Assembly (NCBI GenBank): GCA_012838955.1
Contig: DUOH01000058.1
Span: 1-35,640, forward strand
Reading direction: 5' to 3'
Source: Bacillota bacterium
GTDB lineage: Bacteria; Bacillota; UBA4882; UBA10575
Length of the DNA: 35,640 nucleotides
Positions 9,123 to 17,351 of this stretch are shown in pieces. Every line of letters begins with the position of its first letter. Position 1 is the first letter of the stretch. The notes beneath the pieces are model-generated. The model was not told the origin of the DNA, did not search any database, and saw only the letters and a list, made by a program, of their open reading frames with translations. The position numbers and the translations under genes were made by a program.

Positions 9123-9323
9123 ATGCCTAGGAAAAAAGCTAGTGAAAAAGAGTTAACGATTACTTGGAAAAAAAGTGCGATTGGGCGGAAGGAAGACCAG
9201 AAAGCGACGATTACCGCTTTAGGACTTCGCCGCTTGAATCAAACAGTTATAAAACCCGATACTCCAGTGGTCCGCGGAATGATCAAAAAAGTGGAGCACT
9301 TGGTGGAAGTAACTGAAGGATAG
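9123..9323 (+). CDS. rpmD: 50S ribosomal protein L30
   Basis: A 66-residue L30. The core [54 protein letters not shown] is the ferredoxin-like L30 fold; the N-terminal PRKKASEK is a short basic extension beyond the usual 58-60 residues. It follows rpsE by 12 bases with a GGGGG stretch as ribosome binding site and precedes rplO by 17 bases. Confidence 0.95.
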   Translation: MPRKKASEKELTITWKKSAIGRKEDQKATITALGLRRLNQTVIKPDTPVVRGMIKKVEHLVEVTEG

Positions 9324-9340
9324 ATAGGAGGCGCCAAGGA

Positions 9341-9781
9341 ATGAAGCTTCATGAATTGCAACCCGCTCCCGGTTCCCGATCCACACTGAAACGTGTAGGT
9401 CGAGGAATCGGTTCCGGGTTAGGGAAGACTTCCGGTAAAGGGCACAAAGGGCAGAAGGCACGCTCCGGCGGGGGGAAAGGTCCGGCCTTTGAAGGCGGAC
9501 AGACTCCGTTACAAAGACGGCTTCCGAAAAGAGGTTTCACCAACATTTTCCGTAGGGAAATGATCGCCATTAATCTTGATACCTTAAATCAATTTGATCA
9601 TGGGACGGAAATCACTCCCGCTTTCCTCAAGGAGAAAGGAATCATCAAAAAAAGCGCTGCCGGCGTCAAGGTTTTAGGCCGGGGCGAACTCGACAAAAAA
9701 CTCGTTATTAAGGTAAATGCTTTCAGTAAATCCGCTGTAGCCAAGATCGAGGCAGCGGGCGGAAAAGCTGAGGTGATATAA
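9341..9781 (+). CDS. rplO: 50S ribosomal protein L15
   Basis: A 146-residue L15, a late-assembling 50S protein. [70 protein letters not shown] is the glycine-rich, basic N-terminal region, and [36 protein letters not shown] the C-terminal domain. secY begins 1 base after its stop, so the two are probably translationally coupled. Confidence 0.98.
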   Translation: MKLHELQPAPGSRSTLKRVGRGIGSGLGKTSGKGHKGQKARSGGGKGPAFEGGQTPLQRRLPKRGFTNIFRREMIAINLDTLNQFDHGTEITPAFLKEKGIIKKSAAGVKVLGRGELDKKLVIKVNAFSKSAVAKIEAAGGKAEVI

Positions 9782-9782
9782 G

Positions 9783-11030
9783 ATGTGGGAGGCCTTGAAG
9801 ACCGCTTTTAAGCTCCCGGACCTCAGAAAAAAATTCTTCTGGACTCTGTTCTTATTGGCCATCTTCCGGATTGGATCTCATATCGTAGTCCCGGGGATGA
9901 GACCGTTTGATTTCGGTGAGAATAACCTCTTTAGTCTGCTGGATATTTTTTCTGGAGGCGCGTTGAGTAATATGTCCCTGTTCGCGTTGGGCGTAAACCC
10001 GTATATTACCGCCTCTATTATTATGACTTTGCTGACCATGGTCATCCCACGACTGGAGGAGCTTTCCAAAGAGGGACCTGAAGGCAGAAGAGTGATTTCT
10101 AAGTATACCCGTTATGGTACGGTACTGTTGGGGCTAATCCAAGCCTCCGCTTTGACCGTGGCTTTTCGTGGCGCCATGGTTGATCCTGATAGCGTCTGGT
10201 CATACATTTCTATCGTCGTGACCATGACCGCGGGTACCGTCCTCTTGATGTGGTTGGGTGAAGTCCTGTCCGAAAAGGGGATTGGTAATGGGATTTCTAT
10301 GATTATCTTTGGGGGAATCGTAGCCAGATTATTGCCTGACGCCATTAATACTCTACGTAATATAGGCCCTGGTGGTTTTACAGTCGCCGGACTAATTGCT
10401 TCCCTGGTCATCTCAGTAATCGTAGTAGTTTTCGTTGTCATAGTGACGCAAGGCGAAAGAAAGATCCCAGTTCAGTATGCTAAGCGGGTGGTTGGACGAA
10501 AAATGTACGGGGGGCAGGCAACCCACCTTCCTCTCCGGGTGAATCAAGCCGGAGTAATTCCGATCATCTTCGCCTCTTCGGTGTTAGCCTTTCCTTTAAC
10601 GATTAGGGGATTTCTCGCATCGGAGAGCGGCTTCGCCAAATTTTTGGATCTTTTTGTCCCAGGAAGATGGTTATATTTGGTGTTGTATGCCTTATTCATC
10701 TTCATTTTCACCTATTTTTATACCGCCATCAGCTTTAACCCAGTAGAAGTCGCTAATAATATGAAGAAGTATGGCGGATTTATTCCTGGGATCAGACCGG
10801 GTAAACCAACAGCTGAATATCTGGATAAGGTCTTGACCAGAGTTACTTTGGCCGGCGCCTTATTCTTAGTATTCATCTCTTTGCTTCCCTATTTGATTAC
10901 GCCATTTACAAAAGTGCAAGTGGGATTGACCGGAACCAGTTTGCTGATTGCCGTCGGGGTGGCCATTGATACTATGAAGCAAATTGAGGCCCACTTATTG
11001 ATGAGGCAGTATGAAGGATTCTTGAAATAG
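9783..11030 (+). CDS. secY: Protein translocase subunit SecY
   Basis: A 415-residue SecY, the pore of the Sec translocon in the cytoplasmic membrane. About ten hydrophobic segments are visible. Family signatures include FDFGENNLFSLLDIFSGGALSNMSLFALGVNPYITASIIMTLLT and the cytoplasmic loops GERKIPVQYAKRVVGRKMYGGQATHLPLRVNQAGVIPIIFASS and NPVEVANNMKKYGGFIPGIRPGKPTAEYLDKVLTRVTLAGALFL. It sits in the standard place at the end of the spc genes and is followed at once by adk. Confidence 0.98.
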   Translation: MWEALKTAFKLPDLRKKFFWTLFLLAIFRIGSHIVVPGMRPFDFGENNLFSLLDIFSGGALSNMSLFALGVNPYITASIIMTLLTMVIPRLEELSKEGPEGRRVISKYTRYGTVLLGLIQASALTVAFRGAMVDPDSVWSYISIVVTMTAGTVLLMWLGEVLSEKGIGNGISMIIFGGIVARLLPDAINTLRNIGPGGFTVAGLIASLVISVIVVVFVVIVTQGERKIPVQYAKRVVGRKMYGGQATHLPLRVNQAGVIPIIFASSVLAFPLTIRGFLASESGFAKFLDLFVPGRWLYLVLYALFIFIFTYFYTAISFNPVEVANNMKKYGGFIPGIRPGKPTAEYLDKVLTRVTLAGALFLVFISLLPYLITPFTKVQVGLTGTSLLIAVGVAIDTMKQIEAHLLMRQYEGFLK

Positions 11031-11032
11031 AG

Positions 11033-11719
11033 GTGAGAACGATTAATCCAGAAGCTAATCAGTATAATTTAGTGCTCTTGGGACCGCCGGGCGCCGGTAA
11101 AGGCACGCAGGCGGAGAGGCTGGTTAAGGATTATCAAATCCCTCATGTATCGACGGGTGATATATTTAGGGCTTCAATTAAGGCTGGGACTGCACTGGGG
11201 CGCGAAGCGCAAAAATATATAGATGCCGGAGAGCTTGTTCCGGATAAAGTTGTAATCGGGATTGTTCAAGAGAGGCTCAAGGAGAGTGACACCAAGGCTG
11301 GTTTCCTCTTAGACGGGTTTCCACGGACTGTTCCCCAAGCGGATGCCTTGGACGATTTTCTCCGGCCGGCGGGTAGACCGTTATCCGCTGTCATTAATAT
11401 CGAGGTTGATCCGGAAATCTTGGTGACCCGGCTTTCCGGTCGGCGGATCTGTAAGCAATGCGGCGCCGTTTATCATGTTGCCACCAAAAAACCGGTACAG
11501 GACGGGGTTTGCGATCATTGCGACGGGCAGCTGCGACAAAGGGTGGATGACCAGGAGGAGACGGTGCGTAAACGCCTCCAGGTCTATGCTGCGCAAACAG
11601 AGCCGCTGATCCGATATTATCAAGAAGCTGGTTTATTACGGCAGATCAATGGCGATCAAGATATTAACCGGGTCTATCAGGATATTGTACACGCCTTGGA
11701 GGCCTTGGCTAATGATTAA
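11033..11719 (+). CDS. adk: Adenylate kinase, zinc-LID type (start uncertain)
   Basis: Catalyses ATP + AMP to 2 ADP. The P-loop GPPGAGKGTQ lies at residues 17-26, the AMP-binding region THVSTGD-like HVSTGDIFR follows, then LLDGFPRT. The LID carries Cys140, Cys143, Cys160 and Cys163 (CKQC...CDHC), the zinc-bound LID of Gram-positive enzymes. As drawn it is 228 residues, about ten longer than usual. The GTG at 11033 lacks a good upstream ribosome binding site; GAGGTGAG at 11031-11038 would better serve a start near 11042, but only ATT is available there. The start is therefore uncertain. Confidence 0.95.
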   Translation: MRTINPEANQYNLVLLGPPGAGKGTQAERLVKDYQIPHVSTGDIFRASIKAGTALGREAQKYIDAGELVPDKVVIGIVQERLKESDTKAGFLLDGFPRTVPQADALDDFLRPAGRPLSAVINIEVDPEILVTRLSGRRICKQCGAVYHVATKKPVQDGVCDHCDGQLRQRVDDQEETVRKRLQVYAAQTEPLIRYYQEAGLLRQINGDQDINRVYQDIVHALEALAND

Positions 11720-12506
11720 CCGTAAATCCAATTCTGAGATAGAGCGAATGCGAAAGGCCGGTGAGATTGTGGCCAGGATCTTGGGTCGGCTGGCCTTATC
11801 GGTTCGCCCCGGAGTCACTACCGCCGAGCTTAATGAGTTAGCAGAGGAAGGATGCCGGGAATTTGGGGTCATTCCTGCTTTCAAAGGATATCAAGGTTTT
11901 CCAGCCAGTCTTTGTACTTCTGTTAATGAAGAAGTGATTCATGGGATTCCCGGTCCACGGCGCCTCAAAGAAGGCGATATTATCGGTTTGGACTTCGGCG
12001 TAATCTATGAAGGATATTATGGTGATGCCGCTTTAACGGTAGGTGTCGGGCAGATCACCCCAGAAAACGCCAAATTGCTCCAAGTAACTAAAGAGGCTTT
12101 GTGGGAAGGAATTAAACAAGCCCGGGCAGGGAATCGCTTATCTCAAGTCTCTCAAGCCATCCAGCGCTATGTGGAAGGTAACGGTTTTTCAGTAGTGAGA
12201 GACTATGTTGGGCATGGCATCGGCCATGAGATGCATGAAGAGCCACAAATCCCGAATTATGTTTCCATCTATAGCAATGAATTTGATCCGATCTTAAAAT
12301 CCGGGATGACATTGGCGATTGAACCTATGGTTAATGCCGGGCGCTATCAAGTGAAGGTTGACCGGAACGACCATTGGACGGTGACTACGAAAGACGGATC
12401 CTTCTCTGCTCATTTTGAGCATACAATCTTGGTTACTGTAGACGCTCCGGAGATCTTGACCAGGGCGCCTGAAACGGATAATCCGGAGGGATTGGTCTTA
12501 TGGTGA
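11712..12506 (+). CDS. map: Methionine aminopeptidase, type I
   Basis: Removes the initiator methionine from nascent proteins. The 264-residue protein has all metal and substrate residues: His78 (EVIHGIP), Asp94 and Asp105 (GLDFGV...GDAALT), His168 (GHGIGHEMHEEP), Glu204 (LAIEPM) and Glu236 (AHFEHT). The ATG at 11712 overlaps the end of adk by 8 bases. Upstream in-frame starts at 11649 would lie deep inside adk. It ends overlapping the KOW-protein gene by 7 bases. Confidence 0.97.
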   Translation: MINRKSNSEIERMRKAGEIVARILGRLALSVRPGVTTAELNELAEEGCREFGVIPAFKGYQGFPASLCTSVNEEVIHGIPGPRRLKEGDIIGLDFGVIYEGYYGDAALTVGVGQITPENAKLLQVTKEALWEGIKQARAGNRLSQVSQAIQRYVEGNGFSVVRDYVGHGIGHEMHEEPQIPNYVSIYSNEFDPILKSGMTLAIEPMVNAGRYQVKVDRNDHWTVTTKDGSFSAHFEHTILVTVDAPEILTRAPETDNPEGLVLW

Positions 12507-12808
12507 AGATGACCGTAGCCGGACTTCGTTTGGGGCAGCTGGTTACCTCGATTCAAGGTCGTGATTGTGGGCAAAACTATATAATCATTGGTTTTATCGG
12601 TGATTATTATCTGTTGGTGGCTGACGGTGTCCGACACAAGCTTGACAAAGCGAAGAAGAAGAATCTGAAACACGTTAAGGTCTCGCTTCAGGTGGATAGG
12701 ACAATCGAAGCAAAGCTAACTGCCGGCCAAAGGGTCACAGACGAAGAAATACATTGCGCGCTTCAAAACCTTGAGAAAAGACCGGAGGAAGGGGAGGTAA
12801 AGTATTGA
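12500..12808 (+). CDS. KOW-domain RNA-binding protein (ribosomal L14e/L6e/L27e-like)
   Basis: A 102-residue protein in the position between map and infA where Gram-positive genomes such as Bacillus subtilis carry a small KOW-domain gene (ybzG). The N-terminal part [53 protein letters not shown] is the KOW fold with the KKKNLKH stretch typical of the group. The C-terminal ~40 residues are charged and probably helical. It overlaps map by 7 bases and infA by 4 bases, so it is co-translated. The family is annotated as RNA-binding; its exact role is not established, and a ribosome or translation function is inferred from context. Confidence 0.85.
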   Translation: MVKMTVAGLRLGQLVTSIQGRDCGQNYIIIGFIGDYYLLVADGVRHKLDKAKKKNLKHVKVSLQVDRTIEAKLTAGQRVTDEEIHCALQNLEKRPEEGEVKY

Positions 12809-13023
12809 GTAAAGATGATGTGATTGAAGTCGAGGGGACTGTTCTGGAACCATTACCCAACGCCATGTTCCGAGTGGAGCTGGCCAACGGGCATAAGGTC
12901 CTGGCTCATATCTCCGGAAAAATGAGGATGAATTTTATTAAGATTCTTGCCGGGGACCGAGTAATGGTGGAATTATCCCCTTATGACTTGACCAGAGGCA
13001 GAATTGTGTATCGTTACAAATAA
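12805..13023 (+). CDS. infA: Translation initiation factor IF-1 (TTG start)
   Basis: A 72-residue IF-1, an S1-type OB fold that occupies the A site during initiation. [71 protein letters not shown] is a complete family match. TTG 12805 lies inside the stop of the preceding gene and follows GGAAGGGGAGGTAAAGTA, a strong ribosome binding site. Confidence 0.97.
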   Translation: MSKDDVIEVEGTVLEPLPNAMFRVELANGHKVLAHISGKMRMNFIKILAGDRVMVELSPYDLTRGRIVYRYK

Positions 13024-13040
13024 ATAATCTCCCTAATGTC

Positions 13041-13069
13041 TTGTCTTCTGAGCCAAGCACGTGTAGAAT
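13041..13069 (+). promoter_or_regulatory. Candidate sigma-A promoter upstream of rpmJ
   Basis: TTGTCT at 13041-13046 and TAGAAT at 13064-13069 are separated by exactly 17 bases; they match the consensus at 4/6 and 5/6 positions. It would start a transcript for rpmJ-rpsM-rpsK-rpsD-rpoA-rplQ inside the 202-base gap after infA. It is a sequence match only. Confidence 0.45.
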
Positions 13070-13106
13070 GTGTTTATGATTTTTGATTCATTCTGCCCAG
13101 TATTGC

Positions 13107-13205
13107 GTCAGGCGTTCCGAGCCTAGGCTGTACATGCAGTTTCGGGCGACGCCACAAAAATCGTATTGCGTTGGCGCCAGCGAATGAGCATGCGCGTAAA
13201 CGCAT
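13107..13205. repeat. Palindrome-rich stretch before rpmJ
   Basis: Within about 100 bases there are the palindrome AGCCTAGGCT (near 13120), the near-palindrome CGTTGGCGCCAGCG (near 13170), a longer-range GGCGT/ACGCC pairing (about 13111 to 13152), and ATGCG/CGCAT around CGTAAA near 13190-13205. The word TATTGCGT occurs twice. No T-run follows, so these are not simple terminators. Together they could form a structured 5' leader of the alpha-operon transcript. Confidence 0.5.
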
Positions 13206-13225
13206 ACCGCATAAGGAGGTACACC

Positions 13226-13339
13226 ATGAAGGTTAGACCGTCAGTCAAACCAATTTGCGAACACTGTAAGATTATCCGCCGTAAAGGCCGGGTCATGGTA
13301 ATCTGTATTAATCCTAAGCACAAACAAAAACAGGGCTAA
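13226..13339 (+). CDS. rpmJ: 50S ribosomal protein L36
   Basis: A 37-residue L36 with the zinc ligands Cys11, Cys14, Cys27 and His32 (CEHC...C-x4-H). The start [23 protein letters not shown] is diagnostic for the family. ATAAGGAGGTACACC gives near-perfect Shine-Dalgarno spacing to the ATG. It lies in the standard place between infA and rpsM. It is the zinc-containing version; a zinc-free paralogue elsewhere cannot be judged. Confidence 0.97.
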   Translation: MKVRPSVKPICEHCKIIRRKGRVMVICINPKHKQKQG

Positions 13340-13352
13340 AGGAGGGAATTGA

Positions 13353-13727
13353 ATGGCACGTATATCCGGTGTTGATTTACCGAGGGACAAACGGATCGAG
13401 ATTTCACTAACCTATATATACGGTATAGGTTTGACTACCGCCCAGGAGATTTTGGCGAAAGCCGGGATTAACCCTGATACTCGCGTTCGGGATTTAACCG
13501 AAGACGAGATCACAAAATTAAGAGAGATTATTGATCATGAATATAAGGTCGAGGGTGACTTGCGCCGCGAAGAGAGCATGAATATAAAAAGGCTGATTGA
13601 GATCGGAAGCTATCGCGGTCTTAGGCATCGTAGAGGCCTGCCTGTTCGTGGCCAACGTACAAAAACCAACGCGCGGACGAGAAAAGGACCTATTAAAACT
13701 GTAGGTGCCCGTCGCAAGAAGTCGTAA
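13353..13727 (+). CDS. rpsM: 30S ribosomal protein S13
   Basis: A 124-residue S13, a head protein contacting L5 and the P-site t[63 protein letters not shown] is the helix-two-turn-helix region, and [45 protein letters not shown] the basic C-terminus. It is preceded by AAAGGAGGGAATTGA and followed by rpsK after 14 bases. Confidence 0.98.
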   Translation: MARISGVDLPRDKRIEISLTYIYGIGLTTAQEILAKAGINPDTRVRDLTEDEITKLREIIDHEYKVEGDLRREESMNIKRLIEIGSYRGLRHRRGLPVRGQRTKTNARTRKGPIKTVGARRKKS

Positions 13728-13741
13728 GGGAGGGTAACTAG

Positions 13742-14137
13742 ATGGCAAACGCCAAGAGAGGAACCAGAAGCCGTAAAAAAGAGAAGAAGTTTATTGAAAG
13801 CGGAGTGGCACATATAAGATCCACTTTTAACAATACCATTGTCACCATAAGCGATCCTCAGGGGAATGTTGTATCCTGGTCCACCTCCGGGGCTATGGGG
13901 ATGAAGGGTTCCAGGAAAAGCACACCTTATGCTGCGGGGATGGCTGCGGAGACGGCTGCCAAAGCAGCCATGGACCATGGTATGCGTCAGGTTGAGGTTT
14001 ATGTGAAGGGACCGGGTGCCGGCCGGGAAGCGGCTATTCGTTCATTACAAGCCGCCGGGCTGGAGGTAAGCATGATTAAGGACGTGACTCCGATTCCGCA
14101 TAATGGTTGCCGTCCGCCAAAACGGCGTAGAGTATAA
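13742..14137 (+). CDS. rpsK: 30S ribosomal protein S11
   Basis: A 131-residue S11, a platform protein near the mRNA exit. Signatures: [111 protein letters not shown], which covers the whole fold including the conserved [12 protein letters not shown] end. Spacing to rpsM and rpsD is 14 and 28 bases. Confidence 0.98.
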   Translation: MANAKRGTRSRKKEKKFIESGVAHIRSTFNNTIVTISDPQGNVVSWSTSGAMGMKGSRKSTPYAAGMAAETAAKAAMDHGMRQVEVYVKGPGAGREAAIRSLQAAGLEVSMIKDVTPIPHNGCRPPKRRRV

Positions 14138-14165
14138 CTTTATATAGGAGGTGTAATCAGAGTAA

Positions 14166-14792
14166 ATGGCTAGATATACTGGACCGGTTTGCCGTTTGTG
14201 TCGCCGGGAAGGAGAAAAACTCTTCCTCAAAGGTCAACGTTGTATGTCGGAAAAGTGTAGTGTCGGACGGAGGTCTTATGCTCCCGGCCAACACGGACAA
14301 GGACGGAAAAAAGTCTCTGAATATGGGTTACAGCTTAGGGAAAAGCAGAAATTACGTAGAATATATGGGATCTTAGAGGCTCAGTTTGCCCGGTATTATA
14401 CCCAGGCTGAGCAGAAGAAGGGGATTACAGGTGAGAATCTCCTGCAGATCTTGGAGAGCCGTTTGGATAATATTGTCTATCGTTTGAACTTGGCAGCTTC
14501 ACGCAGTGAGGCCAGACAAATGGTGAGGCATGGCTTCTTTAAAGTGAATGGAAAGAAAGTTAATATTCCTTCTTATTTAGTGAAAGTCGGCGATGTTATT
14601 CAACTGAAAGAAGGAGCTACGGATTCTCCGTTAGTAAAGAGTATTATTGAAGCCCATAATGGTCAAAATATCCCTGAATGGTTGGAATTGGATACTAATT
14701 CCTGGACTGCCCGAGTAAAAGCCTTGCCGTCACGGGATCAGATCGACGTTCCCATTCAGGAACAACTTATTGTCGAGTATTACTCCCGTTAA
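14166..14792 (+). CDS. rpsD: 30S ribosomal protein S4, zinc-binding
   Basis: A 208-residue S4, a primary 16S rRNA binder and, in Firmicutes, often an autoregulator of its own transcript. The N-terminus carries Cys9, Cys12, Cys26 and Cys31, the four-cysteine zinc site of the zinc-plus S4 class. [35 protein letters not shown] and the S4 domain [47 protein letters not shown] follow. ATATAGGAGGTGTAATC precedes the start. Confidence 0.97.
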   Translation: MARYTGPVCRLCRREGEKLFLKGQRCMSEKCSVGRRSYAPGQHGQGRKKVSEYGLQLREKQKLRRIYGILEAQFARYYTQAEQKKGITGENLLQILESRLDNIVYRLNLAASRSEARQMVRHGFFKVNGKKVNIPSYLVKVGDVIQLKEGATDSPLVKSIIEAHNGQNIPEWLELDTNSWTARVKALPSRDQIDVPIQEQLIVEYYSR

Positions 14793-14845
14793 TAAGCGCC
14801 TTTACTGGGTTGACCTGTTAAGGCTTTGAGGGGGAGGATGTATGT

Positions 14846-15787
14846 ATGATTGAAATCGAGAAACCAAAGATTACGATCGAAGAAACTACCGAAAATTATG
14901 GAAAATTTGTGGTTGAGCCTTTGGAAAGAGGTTACGGGACGACCTTGGGGAATTCCTTACGCCGGGTCCTCCTGTCTTCACTGCCCGGTTATGCTGTGAC
15001 TTCTGTGAAGATCGAAGGGGTTCTGCATGAGTTTTCCACTGTGCCCGGGGTGGTAGAGGATGTTTCCGAGATTATTTTGAATATAAAGGAACTCCTGGTC
15101 AAGCTTCATGGTGACGGACCACAGGTCGCCCGGATTGAGGTTAGGGAACCAAAAGAAGTGACTGCCGCGGATATCCAGGTCTCCAGTGAAGTGGAGATCC
15201 TCAATCCCGAGCTACACATCGCCACTGTCGGCGAGGGTGGAAGTCTAGTGATGGAGTTAACCCTTGATAAAGGACGCGGTTATGTGCTGGCAGAGAAGAA
15301 TAAGAGTCCGGAGAATATCATCGGTGTTATTCCTGTAGATTCCATCTTTACTCCCGTTCGAAAAGTAAATTATATTGTTGGCCGGACCAGGGTTGGGCAG
15401 ATCACTGACTACGACAAATTAGAATTGGAGTTATGGACGGACGGTAGTATTAATCCTGTAGAAGCTCTTAGCTTATCTGCGAAGATCTTAACCGAGCATT
15501 TGATGCTCTTTGTCAATCTAAGTGAAACCATGAGTGAAGCAGAGATCATGGTGGAAAAAGAAGAAGAGTCTAAAGATAAGATTCTGGAGATGAATATTGA
15601 GGAGCTTGATCTATCAGTACGTTCTTATAACTGTTTGAAACGGGCGGGTATCAATACAGTAGAGGAACTGACCAAGAAGACTGAAGAAGATATGATGAAA
15701 GTCAGAAACTTAGGACGAAAATCATTAGAAGAAGTTCAAAGTAAACTGCAAGCTCTCGGTTTTTCCCTTCGTAAATCCGAGGAATAA
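14846..15787 (+). CDS. rpoA: DNA-directed RNA polymerase alpha subunit
   Basis: A 313-residue alpha subunit. The N-terminal domain (1 to about 230) scaffolds the core enzyme: [61 protein letters not shown]. After an acidic linker, the C-terminal domain (about 245-313) reads [51 protein letters not shown], the helix-hairpin-helix part that binds UP elements and activators. Three ATG codons overlap at 14838-14848; only 14846 is in frame. Confidence 0.98.
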   Translation: MIEIEKPKITIEETTENYGKFVVEPLERGYGTTLGNSLRRVLLSSLPGYAVTSVKIEGVLHEFSTVPGVVEDVSEIILNIKELLVKLHGDGPQVARIEVREPKEVTAADIQVSSEVEILNPELHIATVGEGGSLVMELTLDKGRGYVLAEKNKSPENIIGVIPVDSIFTPVRKVNYIVGRTRVGQITDYDKLELELWTDGSINPVEALSLSAKILTEHLMLFVNLSETMSEAEIMVEKEEESKDKILEMNIEELDLSVRSYNCLKRAGINTVEELTKKTEEDMMKVRNLGRKSLEEVQSKLQALGFSLRKSEE

Positions 15788-15811
15788 ATCGCCTGTAAGG
15801 AGGGAGTTAAG

Positions 15812-16150
15812 ATGATCCTAAGAAGATTAGGGCGCAACGCCGGGCATCGTAAAGCGCTCTTTCGCAATTTAGTAACCGACCTTTTTAGATACGAACGTAT
15901 TAAAACCACAGAGGTTAAGGCGGAAGAAGTTCGGATTTTAGCCGAAAACTTAATTACTTTGGCGAAAAAGGGTGATTTAAGCGCCCGTCGGCAAGCGGCC
16001 GCGATCATTAATAATAATGAAGTAGTGAAGAAACTCTTTAACGAGATTGCTGGGAAATATTCGGACCGGAACGGTGGGTACACCAGAATTCTTAAGATCG
16101 GGCCCCGTCGTGGCGATGCGGCTTCCATGGTTATCTTAGAATTAGTCTAA
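15812..16150 (+). CDS. rplQ: 50S ribosomal protein L17
   Basis: A 112-residue L17, at the tunnel exit. [110 protein letters not shown] is a complete family match. Its ATG follows TAAGGAGGGAGTTAAG. It ends the alpha operon. In most Firmicutes ecfA1-ecfA2-ecfT come next; here only a fossil of an ecfA remains. Confidence 0.98.
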   Translation: MILRRLGRNAGHRKALFRNLVTDLFRYERIKTTEVKAEEVRILAENLITLAKKGDLSARRQAAAIINNNEVVKKLFNEIAGKYSDRNGGYTRILKIGPRRGDAASMVILELV

Positions 16151-16189
16151 GAGGCCGGTAGGCGCAGTGTGTAACCAGTGCAGGTCTTA

Positions 16190-16405
16190 CAAAATAAAGT
16201 TTCCCTCTAGATACCCCGGCCTTTCGCGAACCGGGGTTGATCTGGTTTCTATTGAACTCCGGAAAACAGGTTTTGGTATTTTAGGGACCAACGGGTCAGG
16301 AGAGTCAACTCCTGCTCGTTGGTGTTCTGCTTTACTACCGTCCTGATGTGGAGTGGTTATAATGCATAGCCTGCTTCTATAGGAAATAGAAAACCGTAAA
16401 AAATT
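16190..16405 (+). pseudogene. Decayed remnant of an ECF-transporter ATPase gene (ecfA)
   Basis: The 421-base gap between rplQ and ecfT has no intact gene but keeps the N-terminal pattern of EcfA. After a damaged start region (QNKVSL, a stop, and a frame change) comes YPGLSRTGVDLVSIELRK, then [17 protein letters not shown] at about 16269-16319. This aligns with the usual RYPG...[30 protein letters not shown]. The essential Walker A lysine is changed to Glu (GAG, 16299-16301). LLPS follows, then a TGA stop (16344) and, after a second stop, EIENRKK, resembling the WEIRKK stretch. Walker B and the signature motif are gone. The position is exactly where ecfA1/ecfA2 normally lie. It is clearly non-functional. 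Confidence 0.75.
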
Positions 16406-16571
16406 CGACGGATCGCAGATACGTCTTTTCCCGGCCTGAACCAGCAGTTTTGTTAATACAGGAGTCTGCAAAGATTTTTCACGGTCCGGTAAAACTTACG
16501 GCTGTTCAATTCAGAGGGAATTCATGATGTCCCGGCCAAAGTGGGAATGCTGGTACGGAGGTGAGGAAGGA

Positions 16572-17351
16572 ATGAATCAGGGAAGAGCCTCTTCCCACAA
16601 TTCCTTTTGGCGCCGACGCGATCCTAGAATTAAGATACTGGTCCTATTTACCCTAATCATCCTGACTCTGCTGGAAAAGCGGTGGCAAGGTCAGGTCATG
16701 ATCCTTCTCCTCTATGGTTTCTTGTATTATTCGGCGCGAGTGCCGTTTTCCGTGCCATTGAGGGCAGTACACTCTTTTCGGTGGTTATTGAGTTTGACTT
16801 TTTTCATAAATCTTTTGTTTATCACAGCAGGGCGGAGAATACCGGGGTTACCCATCACCGATACAGCGCTGAATATATCCATTGTACGCATGAGTAAGTT
16901 GATTAACCTGATCTTAAGCGGAGTTTGGTTGAAGAGGGTGACTGATCCGCTTACTTTGATCAAGGGGGTGGAAGGGACTTTAGCGCCGGGAAAACGTTTT
17001 TTGCCCGTAGGTGACATAGCTCTGGTGCTGGGTCTAGCTTTACAATTTTTCCCAACCCTGGTCGAGGAGGCGCAGGAGATTACTATGGCGCAACGGGCGA
17101 GGGGACTTTCCTTTCGCGGAAATTTTCGGTGCAAAATCAAGGGTGTGCTCTCCATTGTGACACCTCTTTTTCTTTCCACCCTTCGTCGCTCTTCTGAATT
17201 GGCTCAAGCCATGGAGGCTAGAGGATTCATTCCAGGGGAGAAACGAGGTTCGTATGAAGAGATCTCGTGGAAACCGGAGGATACTTTGGTATTGGCTCTC
17301 CTCCTGTGTTTGTTGGCGGGATGGGTATTGTGGAGAAAGGTTTGGAGATAA
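16572..17351 (+). CDS. ecfT: Energy-coupling factor transporter transmembrane protein EcfT
   Basis: A 259-residue membrane protein, the T component that couples EcfA ATPases to vitamin-binding S components. After a hydrophilic N-terminus with RRRDPRIKILVLFTLIILTLLE, about five to six hydrophobic segments follow. The cytoplasmic coupling helices carry both Ala-Arg-Gly motifs: AQRARGLSF and AMEARGF. The start at 16572 is chosen because GGAGGTGAGGAAGGA precedes it; an earlier ATG at 16524 has no such site and lies in fossil ecfA sequence. Its local ATPase genes are lost, so it must use EcfA proteins encoded elsewhere, or be on its way to inactivity. It overlaps truA by one base. Confidence 0.92.
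   Translation: MNQGRASSHNSFWRRRDPRIKILVLFTLIILTLLEKRWQGQVMILLLYGFLYYSARVPFSVPLRAVHSFRWLLSLTFFINLLFITAGRRIPGLPITDTALNISIVRMSKLINLILSGVWLKRVTDPLTLIKGVEGTLAPGKRFLPVGDIALVLGLALQFFPTLVEEAQEITMAQRARGLSFRGNFRCKIKGVLSIVTPLFLSTLRRSSELAQAMEARGFIPGEKRGSYEEISWKPEDTLVLALLLCLLAGWVLWRKVWR

Noticed and set aside
16358-16363. TATAAT in the ecfA fossil as an ecfT promoter
   Set aside because: No -35 element is found 16-18 bases upstream; the sequence is explained as decaying coding DNA.
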